DNA of 64,000 bases, taken from positions 1-64,000 of the forward strand of contig CAIOCZ010000022.1 in NCBI GenBank assembly GCA_903856805.1, given 5' to 3'. Made by a program: the position numbers and the translations under genes. Numbering within the stretch: position 1 is the stretch's first letter; every line of letters begins with the position of its first letter. The notes beneath the pieces were generated by a model. That model saw only the letters and a list, made by a program, of their open reading frames with translations. It had not been told where the DNA came from and did not search any database. Shown here piece by piece: positions 1 through 8,875 of this stretch. Source of the DNA: an uncultured cyanobacterium (GTDB lineage Bacteria; Cyanobacteriota; Cyanobacteriia; PCC-6307; Cyanobiaceae).

Positions 1-408
1 CACCAGGCGAGCAATCTCAAACTGGCGGAGCATGAAGCCGATCAGGGCGAAGGCACCGTGCAGGGCCACGAACGGCCAGAGGCCGCCCAGCTGGCACCAA
101 CGGACGAAATCACCCTGGGCCTCAGGTCCCCAAAGCAGGAGGAGGCTGTGGCCGAGGGCGTCGGCAGGGGTGCTGACGGCGGCGGTGAGGAAGTTGCAGC
201 CCTCCAGGTAGGAGCTGGCAATGCCGTGGGTGTACCAGGAGGTGACGAAGGTGGTACCGGTGAGCCAGCCGCCAAGCGCCAGGTAGGCGCAGGGGAACAG
301 CAACAACCCGGACCAACCCACGAAAACGAAGCGGTCGCGCTTGAGCCAGTCGTCGAGGACGTCGAACCATCCCCGCGCTGACGGCGCGCGGCCTACAGCG
401 ATCGTCAT
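1..408 (-). CDS. psbD: Photosystem II reaction centre protein D2 (5' part, cut by window edge)
   Basis: The minus strand from the ATG at 408 reads [29 protein letters not shown] and continues through [24 protein letters not shown] to the window edge. This is the highly conserved N-terminal third of D2, which binds the PSII reaction-centre cofactors in the thylakoid membrane. The 136 visible codons cover the lumenal/stromal N-terminus and the first transmembrane helices; the rest lies left of the window. The ORF track misses it because no stop codon is present. It is divergent from ycf4, an arrangement I recall from marine picocyanobacteria, where psbC normally follows. A two-residue SA insertion after RAP differs from the usual RAPQRGW. 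Confidence 0.97.
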   Translation of the reverse strand, partial: MTIAVGRAPSARGWFDVLDDWLKRDRFVFVGWSGLLLFPCAYLALGGWLTGTTFVTSWYTHGIASSYLEGCNFLTAAVSTPADALGHSLLLLWGPEAQGDFVRWCQLGGLWPFVALHGAFALIGFMLRQFEIARLV

Positions 409-604
409 GAATGATGCGGTGTGGAAAACCCGCTGAGCTGTGGGATACCGGGGGATGGTAACAACGGTTCCGGACCGGCCGAGGCAGGTTGATACCGGCT
501 GACATTCCAGCGGAAGTCGGGTTTTTTAGGTATTTCTTCTGATTGCTCGCCGGCCCGTGGGCCCGCAGGCCAAGATGGCCGGTCATTGTCCCCTTGGTTT
601 CTCA

Positions 605-1231
605 ATGGCTTCCCAAGGCCCGTCCTCCAGTGGCCCGTCCGTGCCTCGGTCCACGTCGGCGGAGGCCTCCCCTGGCGCCGCTTCCGTGGGCCCCGAGGCC
701 CAGGTGTATGAGCAGCCCGTCCTGGGCTCCCGCAGACTGTCGAATTTGTTGGTGGCCGCGGCTGTCAGCCTGGGCGGCCTGGGATTTCTGCTCACCAGTG
801 CCTCCAGTCGTTTGGGTCGCGATTTCCTGCCGATTGGCCATCCAGCTGAACTGGTCTGGGTTCCCCAGGGGCTGGTGATGGGTCTGTACGGCCTCGCCGC
901 CGTCCTGCTTGCGACCTATCTCTGGATCGTGATCGTGATCGATGTCGGTGCCGGCACCAATCGCTTTGATCGGGGGTCGGGTCTGGCCTGCATCAGCCGT
1001 CGTGCCTTCCGCCAGCGAATCGATGTGGAGATTCCCCTGCGGGAGATTCAGGCCGTGAAGGTGGAGGTGCGGGATGGCCTCAGCCCGGTGCGTCGCCTGG
1101 CGTTGCGGGTGCAGGGGCGGCGCGATCTGCCCCTTACCCGGGTGGGGGAGCCGATGCCGCTCGCCGATCTTGAGCTGGCGGGCGCGCGCTTGGCCCGATT
1201 TCTGGGGGTGCCGCTGGAGGGACTCGGATGA
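605..1231 (+). CDS. ycf4: Photosystem I assembly protein Ycf4
   Basis: Ycf4 is a thylakoid membrane scaffold for photosystem I assembly. The product has two adjacent hydrophobic segments (about residues 46-64 and 87-112), then a soluble domain with the conserved stretch [17 protein letters not shown] and later [18 protein letters not shown], as in the family. I start at the ATG at 605 (208 residues) because family members are about 185-190 residues; the track's earlier start at 557 only adds a low-complexity tail. It overlaps the next gene by ATGA, so the two are probably cotranscribed. Confidence 0.93.
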   Translation: MASQGPSSSGPSVPRSTSAEASPGAASVGPEAQVYEQPVLGSRRLSNLLVAAAVSLGGLGFLLTSASSRLGRDFLPIGHPAELVWVPQGLVMGLYGLAAVLLATYLWIVIVIDVGAGTNRFDRGSGLACISRRAFRQRIDVEIPLREIQAVKVEVRDGLSPVRRLALRVQGRRDLPLTRVGEPMPLADLELAGARLARFLGVPLEGLG

Positions 1232-1965
1232 GTACTCCCGTTCTTGTCCACCGGGCCTCAGGTTTCACGGCCCGGGTGCTGCTGCTGGCCATGCTGGCTC
1301 TGCTGCCCTTGGGCCTCGTTGCCTGTGCTGCCGACCAGGTGGCCCGGCCGTTGGGATGTGGATCGTCGTCGACTCCCTGCCTGAGCGGGACGGCCTTGAT
1401 TTCCCTGGAAACCAGTAAGGGTTCGGTGGAATTGCGACTGGATGGGCAGGCGGCACCCCTGACCGCCGGTCAGTTCGTTGATCTGGTGCGGCGAGGGGTG
1501 TACAACGGCACGGTCTTCCACCGGGTGGTGAAGGATCCGGTCCCCTTCGTGGTCCAGGGGGGCGATCCCCAGAGCGCCAATCCCAAGGTCCCATCCAGTC
1601 AGTACGGCCTGGGCAGCTTCATTGATCCAGCTTCAGGAGAAGCGCGCATGATTCCCTTGGAGCTCAAGCTCAAGTCGGAACCGAAGCCCCGTTACGGCGA
1701 GCCGGTGACCAATCCGATGGTGAGTCGTGAGCTGGCCCTCTCCCATGAACGGGGGGCACTGGCGATGGCCCGTTCCGCCGATCCCAATTCCGCCAGTGCC
1801 CAGTTTTATGTGGCGCTTCAGGCCCTGCCTGAGTTGGATGGTCGCTATGCCGTCTTCGGCCGGGTCACTCGGGGCATGGAGGTGATGGACCGGATCGAGC
1901 AGGGCGATCGCTTGGTGAGGGCCAGCGTGATTGAGGGGGGCAAGCTCGTTCAGCCCAGCCCCTGA
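1228..1965 (+). CDS. Cyclophilin-type peptidyl-prolyl isomerase, probable lipoprotein
   Basis: A cyclophilin that should catalyse proline cis-trans isomerisation. A hydrophobic N-terminal segment ends in the lipobox-like LVAC (about residues 29-32), suggesting a lipid-anchored protein of the thylakoid or periplasmic lumen. The catalytic domain follows: [51 protein letters not shown] and [10 protein letters not shown], the usual cyclophilin blocks. At 245 residues it matches exported cyanobacterial cyclophilins. It overlaps the ycf4 stop by four bases; its own stop converges on ilvN. Confidence 0.9.
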   Translation: MSTPVLVHRASGFTARVLLLAMLALLPLGLVACAADQVARPLGCGSSSTPCLSGTALISLETSKGSVELRLDGQAAPLTAGQFVDLVRRGVYNGTVFHRVVKDPVPFVVQGGDPQSANPKVPSSQYGLGSFIDPASGEARMIPLELKLKSEPKPRYGEPVTNPMVSRELALSHERGALAMARSADPNSASAQFYVALQALPELDGRYAVFGRVTRGMEVMDRIEQGDRLVRASVIEGGKLVQPSP

Positions 1966-1977
1966 CGGGGAAACCGA

Positions 1978-2508
1978 TCAGGCCGGCACCCGTTTGCCTG
2001 ATGTGGTGGCCTTAAGCAGTTCGGTATTCACCCCAGAGGCCCGCTCGAGGGCCACCTTGCCAGTGCGGGCAATCTCCAGAATTCCGTAACTCTCGAGCAG
2101 CCGTTCAAGGGCCACCAGCTTGCCCGGGTCGCCCACCACTTCCAGGGTGAGGGCATCGTCGGCCACATCCACCACCTTCGCGCGAAAGACCTTCACCAGA
2201 TCGAAGATGGCGCTGCGGTTTTCCGCTGGGGCTGCCACCTTGAGCAACATCAGTTCCCTCTCCACCGCTGGAATTGTGGAGAGGTCGATCACCCCAAGCA
2301 CGTTCACCAGCTTGTCGAGTTGTTTGCTCATCTGTTGGAGGGTTTGGTCGTCTCCCTCCACCACCATCGTGAGGCGGGAGACGCCACGGTTCTCGGCCGG
2401 CCCGACGGCCAGGCTTTCGATATTGAAACCGCGCCGGGCGAACAGGCCGGAGATGCGGCTGAGGGCACCGGATTCATCTTCCACCAGCACGGACAGGGTG
2501 TGCTTCAT
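1978..2508 (-). CDS. ilvN: Acetolactate synthase small (regulatory) subunit
   Basis: Regulatory subunit of acetohydroxyacid synthase, the first common step of branched-chain amino acid synthesis; it binds valine for feedback inhibition. It begins [37 protein letters not shown], the canonical ACT domain (residues 1-75), followed by the C-terminal domain ending near [21 protein letters not shown]-like sequence (here ALERASG). The 176-residue length is typical. It lies downstream of the alpha/beta hydrolase on the same strand with a 25-base gap. Confidence 0.96.
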   Translation of the reverse strand: MKHTLSVLVEDESGALSRISGLFARRGFNIESLAVGPAENRGVSRLTMVVEGDDQTLQQMSKQLDKLVNVLGVIDLSTIPAVERELMLLKVAAPAENRSAIFDLVKVFRAKVVDVADDALTLEVVGDPGKLVALERLLESYGILEIARTGKVALERASGVNTELLKATTSGKRVPA

Positions 2509-2533
2509 GCCTCTACGGTTTCGAGCTCCAACG

Positions 2534-3517
2534 CTACGCGTCGGCCTGGGGCGATGGTGACGGCATCAAGTCCGCCAGCCAGCTGAGCAGGTGATGGTTG
2601 AACTGCTCCGGGCGTTCGTCGTGGGGACAGTGCCCTGCCCGATCGATCACCCGGACCGGCAGGTCGGGCCGGACCCGGCGGCATTGGTCGGCCACCGCCA
2701 GCGGCACCAGCCGATCCTGCCGTCCCCAGATCACGAGCATGGGGAGTTGTTGGCGGCGCAGCAGGGCAGCTGCGGTGGCGCCATGGGGGCGCAGCGCCAT
2801 GCCCATGCTCATCGCCCGCAGGGACCGCACCGCTCCAGGCCTTCGGGCCGGGCGGGCCATCACCCGGTGCAAGTCCTGATCGCCGATCACCGGCTGGTGG
2901 TAAGCCGCCTGAATGGCCAGGTCGAGCAGGGGGGAATGGGCCAGCACCGGCACCACGAGTTCCAGGGGAAGCAATCGGCAGAGGCTCACAACCAGCAGCC
3001 GTTGGAGGCGCCGGCGCCAGGGTCGACGGCGGGGCGCCCAGGGCCCCGCCTCGATCGCCGCCATCAGCAAGGTGGGGTCCGGCAAGGGTGCGGCCACCAC
3101 GGCCCGTACCCAGCGGGGAAAAAACACGCTGCAGCTGAGCGCCACCAGCCCGCCCAGGGAGTGGCCCACCAGCACCGCCGGCGCCTGGACCACCTGGGCC
3201 AGAAAGGCCTGGACCTGGCGAGCCCAGAATCGGTTGTCGAGGGGCCGATGGCGCTGGCGGCCCGGCTGGCTGGAGGCGCCGAAGCCGATCAGGTCGAGCG
3301 CGTAGACGCACCAGCCCGCGGCGGCAAGGGGTTGGGCATTTTGGCGCCAGTGACCACTGCCAGCCCCGAAACCGTGGAGCAGCACCAGGCTTGGCTGACG
3401 TGGATCCCCCAGGCGTCGCCAGTGACAAGCATGGCCCTTCCACGTCCAGGTGCCGTGATCCCCCCAATCCACATCCCCGGGGAGTTCACAGGCAGGCTGA
3501 AGATCGGCACTGCGCAC
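2534..3517 (-). CDS. Alpha/beta hydrolase fold protein
   Basis: A serine hydrolase of the alpha/beta fold with unknown substrate. Visible motifs are [14 protein letters not shown] (oxyanion region), the nucleophile elbow [15 protein letters not shown] (acid region) and [10 protein letters not shown] (catalytic histidine). I choose the GTG at 3517 ([12 protein letters not shown]...) because the track's longer version to 3616 runs far into the divergent trm1 coding region and has a low-complexity N-terminus. Related proteins occur widely in cyanobacteria, often annotated only by fold. Start confidence is modest; the fold assignment is strong. Confidence 0.88.
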   Translation of the reverse strand: MRSADLQPACELPGDVDWGDHGTWTWKGHACHWRRLGDPRQPSLVLLHGFGAGSGHWRQNAQPLAAAGWCVYALDLIGFGASSQPGRQRHRPLDNRFWARQVQAFLAQVVQAPAVLVGHSLGGLVALSCSVFFPRWVRAVVAAPLPDPTLLMAAIEAGPWAPRRRPWRRRLQRLLVVSLCRLLPLELVVPVLAHSPLLDLAIQAAYHQPVIGDQDLHRVMARPARRPGAVRSLRAMSMGMALRPHGATAAALLRRQQLPMLVIWGRQDRLVPLAVADQCRRVRPDLPVRVIDRAGHCPHDERPEQFNHHLLSWLADLMPSPSPQADA

Positions 3518-4686
3518 CGGCGGCCCTGACGACGACGAATCCCCATCACTATTGCGAAGGGGCCGCCCAGGTGGAGCTCGGGCATGGCTTCTTCCGCCCG
3601 GCCTCGCGGCCTTCAAGGGACCTTGGCGTGCTGCTCGCCGCCGAGTTGGCCGAGGTCGGACCGGTGCGGGTGCTGGACGGGATGGCCGGCTGTGGCATCA
3701 GGGGCCTCCGCTATGGCCTGGAGGCCGGGGCTGCGGCGCTATGGGCCAATGATGCCGATCCCGATCGTCTGCCCCTGCTGCAGGCCAACCTTCGGCCGCT
3801 GGAGGAGAAGGGGACGATCCAGTGCAGCAGCCACACGGCCCAACAGCTCCTGGCGGGCTGTCTGCAGCGTCGTCAGCGCTTCGAGTTGGTGGATCTTGAT
3901 GCCTTCGGCTGTCCCAGCGCCCTGGTGCCCCTGGCCCTGGAGGCGGTGGCCTTTGGCGGGGTTCTCTATCTGGCCAGTACGGATGGACGATCGCCAACGG
4001 GCCATGACCGGCCGGCCGCCGTGCGGAGCCTTGGGGCTGCGGCCCGGGCCCATCCGGCGAGCTGGGAGCTTGCCCTCCGACTTCAGTTGGGAGTGTTGGC
4101 CCGTGCCGCCTGGGCCATGGGGCGCGGGCTGGAGCCGCTGTTCAGTTTCAGTGAGGGGCGCACGTTCCGAACCGCCGTGCGGTTGTTGCGCCATCCGCTG
4201 GCAGGGGAGGAGCGTGAGCTGGGGCTTCTGGCCCATTGCCATGGCTGCGGGGATCAGCAGGTCCAGCCGCTCCTCACCCTCCGGGGCTGGACCGCCTGTG
4301 CCTGTGCCGAGGCCGCCCCATCGGCCCCCCTGGCGGTGTCCGGCCCCCTTTGGCTGGGGCCCTTGCAGGATGGGGTCATGCTCAGGGCGATGCAGGCGCG
4401 GGCGGGGTCCTTACCCGGAAGCCTTTCCCAGGCTGGTGCCCGCCTGCTGGCAAGGCTGGCGAACGATCCAGGCTGGCCGGCTCGCTGTTGGCCCACCGCG
4501 GGCATTGGCCGTTGTCTTGGCCAGGGGGCACCGCCGCTGCAGCCATTGGTGCAGGCGTTGCGCCAGGAAGGATTTCAGGCGCAAGCCAGCGGCGTGATGG
4601 ACGCCCAAGTGCGCACCGATGCCCCATGGCCGCTGGTGCTGAGGCTTGCCCGTGAGTTGCTGGAGGCTCCAAGGCGCGCTCCGTAG
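3391..4686 (+). CDS. trm1: tRNA (guanine-N2)-dimethyltransferase, Trm1 family
   Basis: SAM-dependent methyltransferase that makes N2,N2-dimethylguanosine in tRNA. Conserved features are HHYCEGAAQVELGHGFFRPASRPSRDLGVLLA at the domain start, the SAM motif VLDGMAGCGIRGLRYGLE, ANDADPDRLPLLQANL, and the catalytic DLDAFGCPSALVPLA block. A four-cysteine-like zinc region (CHGCG, CACAE) follows. The domain clearly starts around base 3526, but no ATG, GTG or TTG lies between the GTG at 3400 and that point. Translation therefore starts either at 3391/3400, overlapping the divergent hydrolase by over 100 bases, or at a CTG at 3526. The end is certain. Confidence 0.88.
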   Translation: MADVDPPGVASDKHGPSTSRCRDPPNPHPRGVHRQAEDRHCAPAALTTTNPHHYCEGAAQVELGHGFFRPASRPSRDLGVLLAAELAEVGPVRVLDGMAGCGIRGLRYGLEAGAAALWANDADPDRLPLLQANLRPLEEKGTIQCSSHTAQQLLAGCLQRRQRFELVDLDAFGCPSALVPLALEAVAFGGVLYLASTDGRSPTGHDRPAAVRSLGAAARAHPASWELALRLQLGVLARAAWAMGRGLEPLFSFSEGRTFRTAVRLLRHPLAGEERELGLLAHCHGCGDQQVQPLLTLRGWTACACAEAAPSAPLAVSGPLWLGPLQDGVMLRAMQARAGSLPGSLSQAGARLLARLANDPGWPARCWPTAGIGRCLGQGAPPLQPLVQALRQEGFQAQASGVMDAQVRTDAPWPLVLRLARELLEAPRRAP

Positions 4687-4688
4687 AA

Positions 4689-4706
4689 CGAGGCTTCGCT
4701 GCCTCG
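4689..4706 (+). terminator. Small hairpin after trm1
   Basis: CGAGGC and GCCTCG form a six-base stem with a six-base loop, three bases after the trm1 stop and 36 bases before petM. There is no clear T-run, so it may be a weak terminator or processing hairpin. The AT-rich TTAAATAG just downstream could be a -10 element for petM. Confidence 0.3.
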
Positions 4707-4741
4707 CGGTTAAATAGTGGGCCCGATTGCCTGCCTGGTCC

Positions 4742-4840
4742 ATGGCCTCTGAAATCTTCGGCACCGCTGCGCTCTTCTGGGTCCTTATCCCTGTGGGTCT
4801 GGCCGGAGGGGCCCTGTTGCTCAAGCTGCTCAAGGACTGA
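4742..4840 (+). CDS. petM: Cytochrome b6f complex subunit PetM
   Basis: A 32-residue single-helix subunit of the cytochrome b6f complex, too short for the ORF track. The translation [32 protein letters not shown] is nearly identical to picocyanobacterial PetM. It has one transmembrane segment (about residues 7-28) and a short basic tail. The ATG is preceded by the spaced sequence CCTGGTCC without a strong ribosome site. It sits between trm1 and ycf39 on the same strand. Confidence 0.95.
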   Translation: MASEIFGTAALFWVLIPVGLAGGALLLKLLKD

Positions 4841-4930
4841 CCGCCGCCCACCCGCTGCGCTTCAGCCACGAGTCCCTGTCGCATCCGCGACACCCTCCTT
4901 CTAGGCTCAGCCGGCTTTGCGGACGCGTCC

Positions 4931-5896
4931 ATGCAGGTTCTGGTCGTCGGCGGTACTGGCACCCTCGGCCGTCAGATTGCCCGCCGCGCCCTCGATCAGG
5001 GCCACCACGTGCGTTGCATGGTCCGTTCGCCCCGTAAAGCTGCATTTCTGCAGGAATGGGGGTGTGAGCTGACCCGGGGCGATCTGCTGGAGCCCGCCAG
5101 CCTCGATTACGCCCTGGAGGGTCAGGACGCCGTGCTGGATGCGGCCACTGCCCGTGCCACCGACAGTGCCAGCGCCTACGACATCGATTGGATCGGCCAG
5201 CAGAATCTGTTTGCGGCCAGTCAGCGGGCTGGGCTTAAGCGTCTGGTCTTCCTTTCCCTGCTGGAGGCACCCCTCTATCGCGATGTGCCGTTGATGGACA
5301 TCAAGGCCTGCACCGAGCAGTTTCTAGAGGCCTCTGATTTTGATTACACCATCCTGCGCTGCGTTGGCTTCATGCAGGGGCTGATCAGTCAATTTGCGAT
5401 TCCGGTGCTGGAGAGCCAGACCGTTTGGGTGAGTGGATCGCCCACACCGATTGCTTACATGAACACCCAGGACGTGGCGCGCTTTGCCGTGGCTGCCCTT
5501 GAGCATCCTGAGACCACGATCCGGCGGGCCTTTCCCGTGGTCGGGCCCAAGGCCTGGACCACCGGGGAGATCACCCAGCTGTGCGAGAGATACAGCGGCC
5601 GTTCCGCACGAACGGTACGGGTCCCACCGGCTGTGTTGCGGTTCATGCAGGGCCTGACCAGTTTTTTTGAAGCCAGCTTGAACGTGTCGGAGCGGCTCGC
5701 GTTCTCCGACGTGATGGGGGGGGGGCGTCCCCTGGATGCCCCGATGGCGGAGAGCTACGCCGCCTTTGGCCTGGATCCCGCGGAGACCACTGGACTGGAG
5801 GGGTATCTCAAGGAGTATTACGACACCATTCTCAGGCGCCTCCGCGACCTGGAAGCGGACCTTGACAAGGATGCGAAGAAGAAACTTCCGTTCTGA
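4931..5896 (+). CDS. ycf39: NmrA-like atypical SDR, Ycf39 / HCF244 family
   Basis: A Rossmann-fold NAD(P)-binding protein of the Ycf39 family, known as a photosystem II assembly factor that acts with high-light-inducible proteins to deliver chlorophyll to newly made D1. The protein starts MQVLVVGGTGTLGRQIARRALDQGHHVRCMVR, with the GGTGTLG dinucleotide-binding loop at residues 7-13. The family-typical DIKACTEQFLEASDFDYTILR and YMNTQDVARFA follow. The length of 321 residues is normal. A cyanobacterial -10-like TAGGCT lies about 40 bases upstream. Confidence 0.93.
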   Translation: MQVLVVGGTGTLGRQIARRALDQGHHVRCMVRSPRKAAFLQEWGCELTRGDLLEPASLDYALEGQDAVLDAATARATDSASAYDIDWIGQQNLFAASQRAGLKRLVFLSLLEAPLYRDVPLMDIKACTEQFLEASDFDYTILRCVGFMQGLISQFAIPVLESQTVWVSGSPTPIAYMNTQDVARFAVAALEHPETTIRRAFPVVGPKAWTTGEITQLCERYSGRSARTVRVPPAVLRFMQGLTSFFEASLNVSERLAFSDVMGGGRPLDAPMAESYAAFGLDPAETTGLEGYLKEYYDTILRRLRDLEADLDKDAKKKLPF

Positions 5897-5946
5897 TCGT
5901 CAGTTCATCTGTACTATTGGAGTTGATTGCCTTCGGCCGTGCGGCT

Positions 5947-6162
5947 ATGTCCATCGCCCAGATCAAGAACCTTCAGCGCCGACTCGGAAATCTGGAGCAG
6001 GAGGCGATCGCGGAGGTGACCCGGGCCTGCGGACATGAGCTCTGGCAAAGCCTTGGCTTTGATGCCCTCGATGCCATTGAGGATCCCGACCGACGCGCTC
6101 GTGCCAACTACTACTACGGTCAGTTGCAGGTCGTCCGGGAGCTCAGCGACGTGATCGGTTGA
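5947..6162 (+). CDS. Conserved small hypothetical protein
   Basis: I do not recognise a function. The 71-residue product MSIAQIKNLQRRLGNLEQEAIAEV... is mostly helical and charged, with no membrane segment and a YYYGQLQVVRELSDVIG tail. I prefer the ATG at 5947 because the track's start at 5917 adds a short non-conserved-looking extension. It follows ycf39 and its end overlaps the convergent pseudouridine synthase by 20 bases. Codon use is like the neighbours, supporting a real gene. Confidence 0.65.
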   Translation: MSIAQIKNLQRRLGNLEQEAIAEVTRACGHELWQSLGFDALDAIEDPDRRARANYYYGQLQVVRELSDVIG

Positions 6163-6766
6163 ATCGCCGTTCGCTCCCTAAGAGTGCGTTCAACCGGTCT
6201 TGTTCGTTGGTGTTGGCCTGGCGCCATTGGCCCGGAGCCAGGTCTGCCAGGGTCAGGGGTGGGCCCTGATCCATCAGATCGATGGCGACCCGTACCAATC
6301 GCAGGGTGGGCAGGCCAACGGCAGCGGTCATGCGACGAACCTGCCGATTACGGCCCTCCTGCAGGCCGAGTTCCAGCCAACTCGTGGGCACGTTGAGGCG
6401 CTGTCGAATCGGTGGATCGCGTTCCGCCAGCTGTGGTGGCGGAATCGTCCGGGCTTGGGCGGGGAGGGTGCGTTTGTTCTGGATCATGAGCCCGTCCCGT
6501 AGCGGCTGGAGGTCCTCTTCGCGGGCCCAACCTTCGACCTGCGCCTGGTAGTAGCGCCAGTGACCCCAGGTCGGATCCGTTAGGCGGTGTTGCAGCTGGC
6601 CTTGATCCGTGAGCAACAGCAAGCCCTCACTGTCCGCATCAAGCCGGCCGGCGGCGTAGACCCCGGGCCAACGAATGAACTCCGCCAGGCAGCTCCAGGA
6701 GCTGCCCGGTTCCGGACGGAACTGGCTCAACACCCCATAGGGTTTGTGGAACAGCAGCGTGGTCAG
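6143..6766 (-). CDS. rRNA/tRNA pseudouridine synthase, RsuA/RluE family
   Basis: Isomerises a uridine in rRNA to pseudouridine. Family motifs in order: LLFHKPYGVLSQF (N-terminal strand), AGRLDADSEGLLLLTDQG with the catalytic aspartate in GRLD, then TSWLELGLQEGRNRQVRRMTAAVGLPTLRLVRVAID, the RsuA/RluB/E/F signature. The track begins at a GTG (6733) inside the first conserved motif. The frame is open to 6796 with no ATG, GTG or TTG, so the real start is probably the CTG at 6766 (LTTLLFHKPYG). Subfamily (RluE or RluB) is not settled. Confidence 0.85.
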   Translation of the reverse strand: MTTLLFHKPYGVLSQFRPEPGSSWSCLAEFIRWPGVYAAGRLDADSEGLLLLTDQGQLQHRLTDPTWGHWRYYQAQVEGWAREEDLQPLRDGLMIQNKRTLPAQARTIPPPQLAERDPPIRQRLNVPTSWLELGLQEGRNRQVRRMTAAVGLPTLRLVRVAIDLMDQGPPLTLADLAPGQWRQANTNEQDRLNALLGSERRFNRSRR

Positions 6767-6796
6767 GGGAGCTGGAGGCGGTGGCGGGTCTGAGGA

Positions 6797-6886
6797 TCAG
6801 GCGTTTTGGCGGGCTCGCCAAAGGTTGACCACGCCGATTGAGATGAGCAGCAGGCCCAGATCCATGGAAACGGGGGGCAGGACCAT
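6797..6886 (-). CDS. Possible 29-residue membrane peptide
   Basis: An ATG at 6886 opens a short frame, MVLPPVSMDLGLLLISIGVVNLWRARQNA, with one plausible membrane span followed by basic residues, the pattern of small thylakoid or photosynthetic subunits. It does not match a subunit I can name. Its TGA is in the same frame as the pseudouridine synthase downstream, so it could also be chance. It is a candidate only, supported by composition and by the otherwise unexplained 270-base gap between two genes. Confidence 0.25.
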   Translation of the reverse strand: MVLPPVSMDLGLLLISIGVVNLWRARQNA

Positions 6887-7005
6887 GGTGATGGGGCTGA
6901 TCGGGCTCGGGAACCCTATCGCTCTCGCCTCACGACCCGGGGGAGTTGTTCAGGCCGTCGGCCGTTAAGCTGAACAATCGCCCTTCTGCCGTTGAACCCT
7001 CCCGC

Positions 7006-7275
7006 ATGATCGAAACGTCCGGTGTGATCGAAAAGGAACAGGGCAACGGGTTTTACCTGGTCACCCTCGAGCAGCCGGCCGGACACCAGTGCCTCTGCCG
7101 GGCCGCAGGCAAGCTCACCAAGTTCCGCATCAAACTGCTGGCCGGTGACAAGGTGTTGGTGGAGATCAGTCCCTACGACCTCTCCCGTGGCCGCATTACC
7201 TATCGCGAGCGGAATGCAGGGGCAGCAGGACCCCGTCCGGGTGGTAACCGACCCGGCGGGCCCCGGCGCCGGTGA
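7006..7275 (+). CDS. infA: Translation initiation factor IF-1
   Basis: S1-fold initiation factor that binds the ribosomal A site with IF-2 and IF-3. The 89-residue product MIETSGVIEKEQGNGFYLVTLEQPAGHQCLCRAAGKLTKFRIKLLAGDKVLVEISPYDLSRGRITYRER has the IF-1 hallmarks: KxRIxLLAGDKVxVExSPYDLxxGRITYR. The C-terminal GPRPGGNRPGGPRRR tail is a basic extension beyond the usual 72 residues. I start at the ATG at 7006 rather than the track's 6946, because this is where homology begins. Confidence 0.95.
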   Translation: MIETSGVIEKEQGNGFYLVTLEQPAGHQCLCRAAGKLTKFRIKLLAGDKVLVEISPYDLSRGRITYRERNAGAAGPRPGGNRPGGPRRR

Positions 7276-7291
7276 ACAACTGATCCGAACC

Positions 7292-8716
7292 TCAGCTGGA
7301 CGGGTTCAACAGGGCATCGATGGCCTGGAGGAATTCACTGCGCTGCTTCACACCTTTCCACTGCTGCTTGAGTTCTTTATTCAGGAACAGCTGAACTGTT
7401 GGGGTGCCCGTCACCCCGGCTTGCTCGGCAATGTCCTGATCGGTCTCAATGTCGATCTCAACCCCCTGGGCTCGGCCTTCCAGCTCCTTGAGCACCCGTT
7501 TGAGCTGGGGCTTCAACACATGGCAGGGACCGCAGCTCGGGGAGCTGTAGACCACGAGGAGGGGCCTGTTGCTGTCGTGATAGAGCTTGCGCAGGGCGTA
7601 GCCCCCTTTCTGCCAGAGGGCAACGGGGTCGTAGTTGTCGCCATCACTGACCGGGGTTTGAACGGGTTCGCCTAAGGACTTGGGTTCCACCTCCGCCCGG
7701 GGGACGGTGAGGGCCAATCCCTGGGCACTCAACCAGCGTTCGGCGGCCAGGGCCGCCTGACAGCCGCTGGCTGCGGCAGTGATCCCTTGGCGCCATTCGG
7801 CATCCGCCACGTCCCCGGCCGCGTAGACCCCCTCCAGGCTGGTTTCGGGATGGCCGGCACGGGTGATCAGATAGCCACGCGGATCAAGGGCCAACTGGTC
7901 GCGCATGAGCTGGGTGTTGGGGGTGTGGCCGATCGCATAGAAGAGGCCCCGAACGGGAAGGGTTTCGCTGCTTCCACCCGTGGGATCGCCCAGGGTGATC
8001 GCTCCTAGCCAGTTGCCGTCGCCTGGTTCAGGGGCCACGCCGATCACCTGACGGTGCCAATGCACGGTGATGGCGGGGTTGGCGCGCACCCGGTCTGCCA
8101 TGGCGGCGCTGGCCCTTAACCTGGCGCCGCGAACGATCAGGTGAACCTTGCTGCCGTACTTGGTGAGATAAACGGCTTCTTCACAGGCGGAATCTCCACC
8201 GCCCACTACCGCCAGCTGGGCGTTGCGGAACTGGGGCGTCGCCCCATCACAGATGGCACAGGCACTGATGCCCCGGCTCCAGAAGCGATCTTCGTCCGCA
8301 ATCCCGAGTCGGTTGGCGCTGGCGCCGGTGGCGAGGATCAGGGACTGGCTGATGATCGTTTGACCCTCCACTCGAATCCGGTAGGGCCGCTGACTGAGGT
8401 CCAGACCCTCGGCGTCGGCTTCGAGCAGGCGGGTGCCCCAGCGGACCGCTTGGGACTTCATGCGATCCATCAGCTCCGGACCCAGGATGCCATCGGGGAA
8501 CCCCGGAAAATTTTCCACATGGGTCGTGGTCATCAGTTGCCCTCCGGCGATGCCACCGACCTGGAATCCCGTGATCAGCAGGGGATTGAGGTTGGCTCGG
8601 GCGGCGTAGATGGCAGCGGTGTAACCCGCAGGTCCGGAGCCGATGATCACCAGATTCTCTGGGGCTACGCCAAGGTTTGGATCTGGCGCGCCCAGGCCTG
8701 TACCGGAAGCAGCCAT
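7292..8716 (-). CDS. ntrC-like (NTRC): NADPH-thioredoxin reductase with C-terminal thioredoxin domain (NTRC)
   Basis: A fused NADPH:thioredoxin reductase and thioredoxin, which in cyanobacteria and chloroplasts reduces 2-Cys peroxiredoxins. FAD-binding GSGPAGY is at about residues 26-32, the reductase active site CAIC at 153-156, and the NADPH-binding GGGDSACEEA just after. YAAGDVAD closes the reductase part. The C-terminal 110 residues are a thioredoxin domain with VYSSPSCGPCHVLKPQL, active site CGPC. The 474-residue length fits NTRC. It converges on infA with 16 bases between stops. Confidence 0.95.
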   Translation of the reverse strand: MAASGTGLGAPDPNLGVAPENLVIIGSGPAGYTAAIYAARANLNPLLITGFQVGGIAGGQLMTTTHVENFPGFPDGILGPELMDRMKSQAVRWGTRLLEADAEGLDLSQRPYRIRVEGQTIISQSLILATGASANRLGIADEDRFWSRGISACAICDGATPQFRNAQLAVVGGGDSACEEAVYLTKYGSKVHLIVRGARLRASAAMADRVRANPAITVHWHRQVIGVAPEPGDGNWLGAITLGDPTGGSSETLPVRGLFYAIGHTPNTQLMRDQLALDPRGYLITRAGHPETSLEGVYAAGDVADAEWRQGITAAASGCQAALAAERWLSAQGLALTVPRAEVEPKSLGEPVQTPVSDGDNYDPVALWQKGGYALRKLYHDSNRPLLVVYSSPSCGPCHVLKPQLKRVLKELEGRAQGVEIDIETDQDIAEQAGVTGTPTVQLFLNKELKQQWKGVKQRSEFLQAIDALLNPSS

Positions 8717-8858
8717 GGGCTTAGGCGGATCAACTATGGATTAACCCTAGGGTCGCTGCGAATTGCTTGGGGATCTGGCGGCAGGCCAGAAGCAGTGAGG
8801 GCTGGATTGCTTAAGAGTGTGACAGTTTGCAGCTTGGGCAAGCCAGGAAGCCCCACGC

Positions 8859-8875
8859 CTAAAGCTTCGCTTTAG
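8859..8875 (-). terminator. Perfect 7-bp hairpin at a gene end
   Basis: CTAAAGC and GCTTTAG form a perfect seven-base stem around a three-base loop. The hairpin overlaps the stop codon of the 78-residue minus-strand gene. There is no T-run downstream, so termination is only a possibility. Confidence 0.25.
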
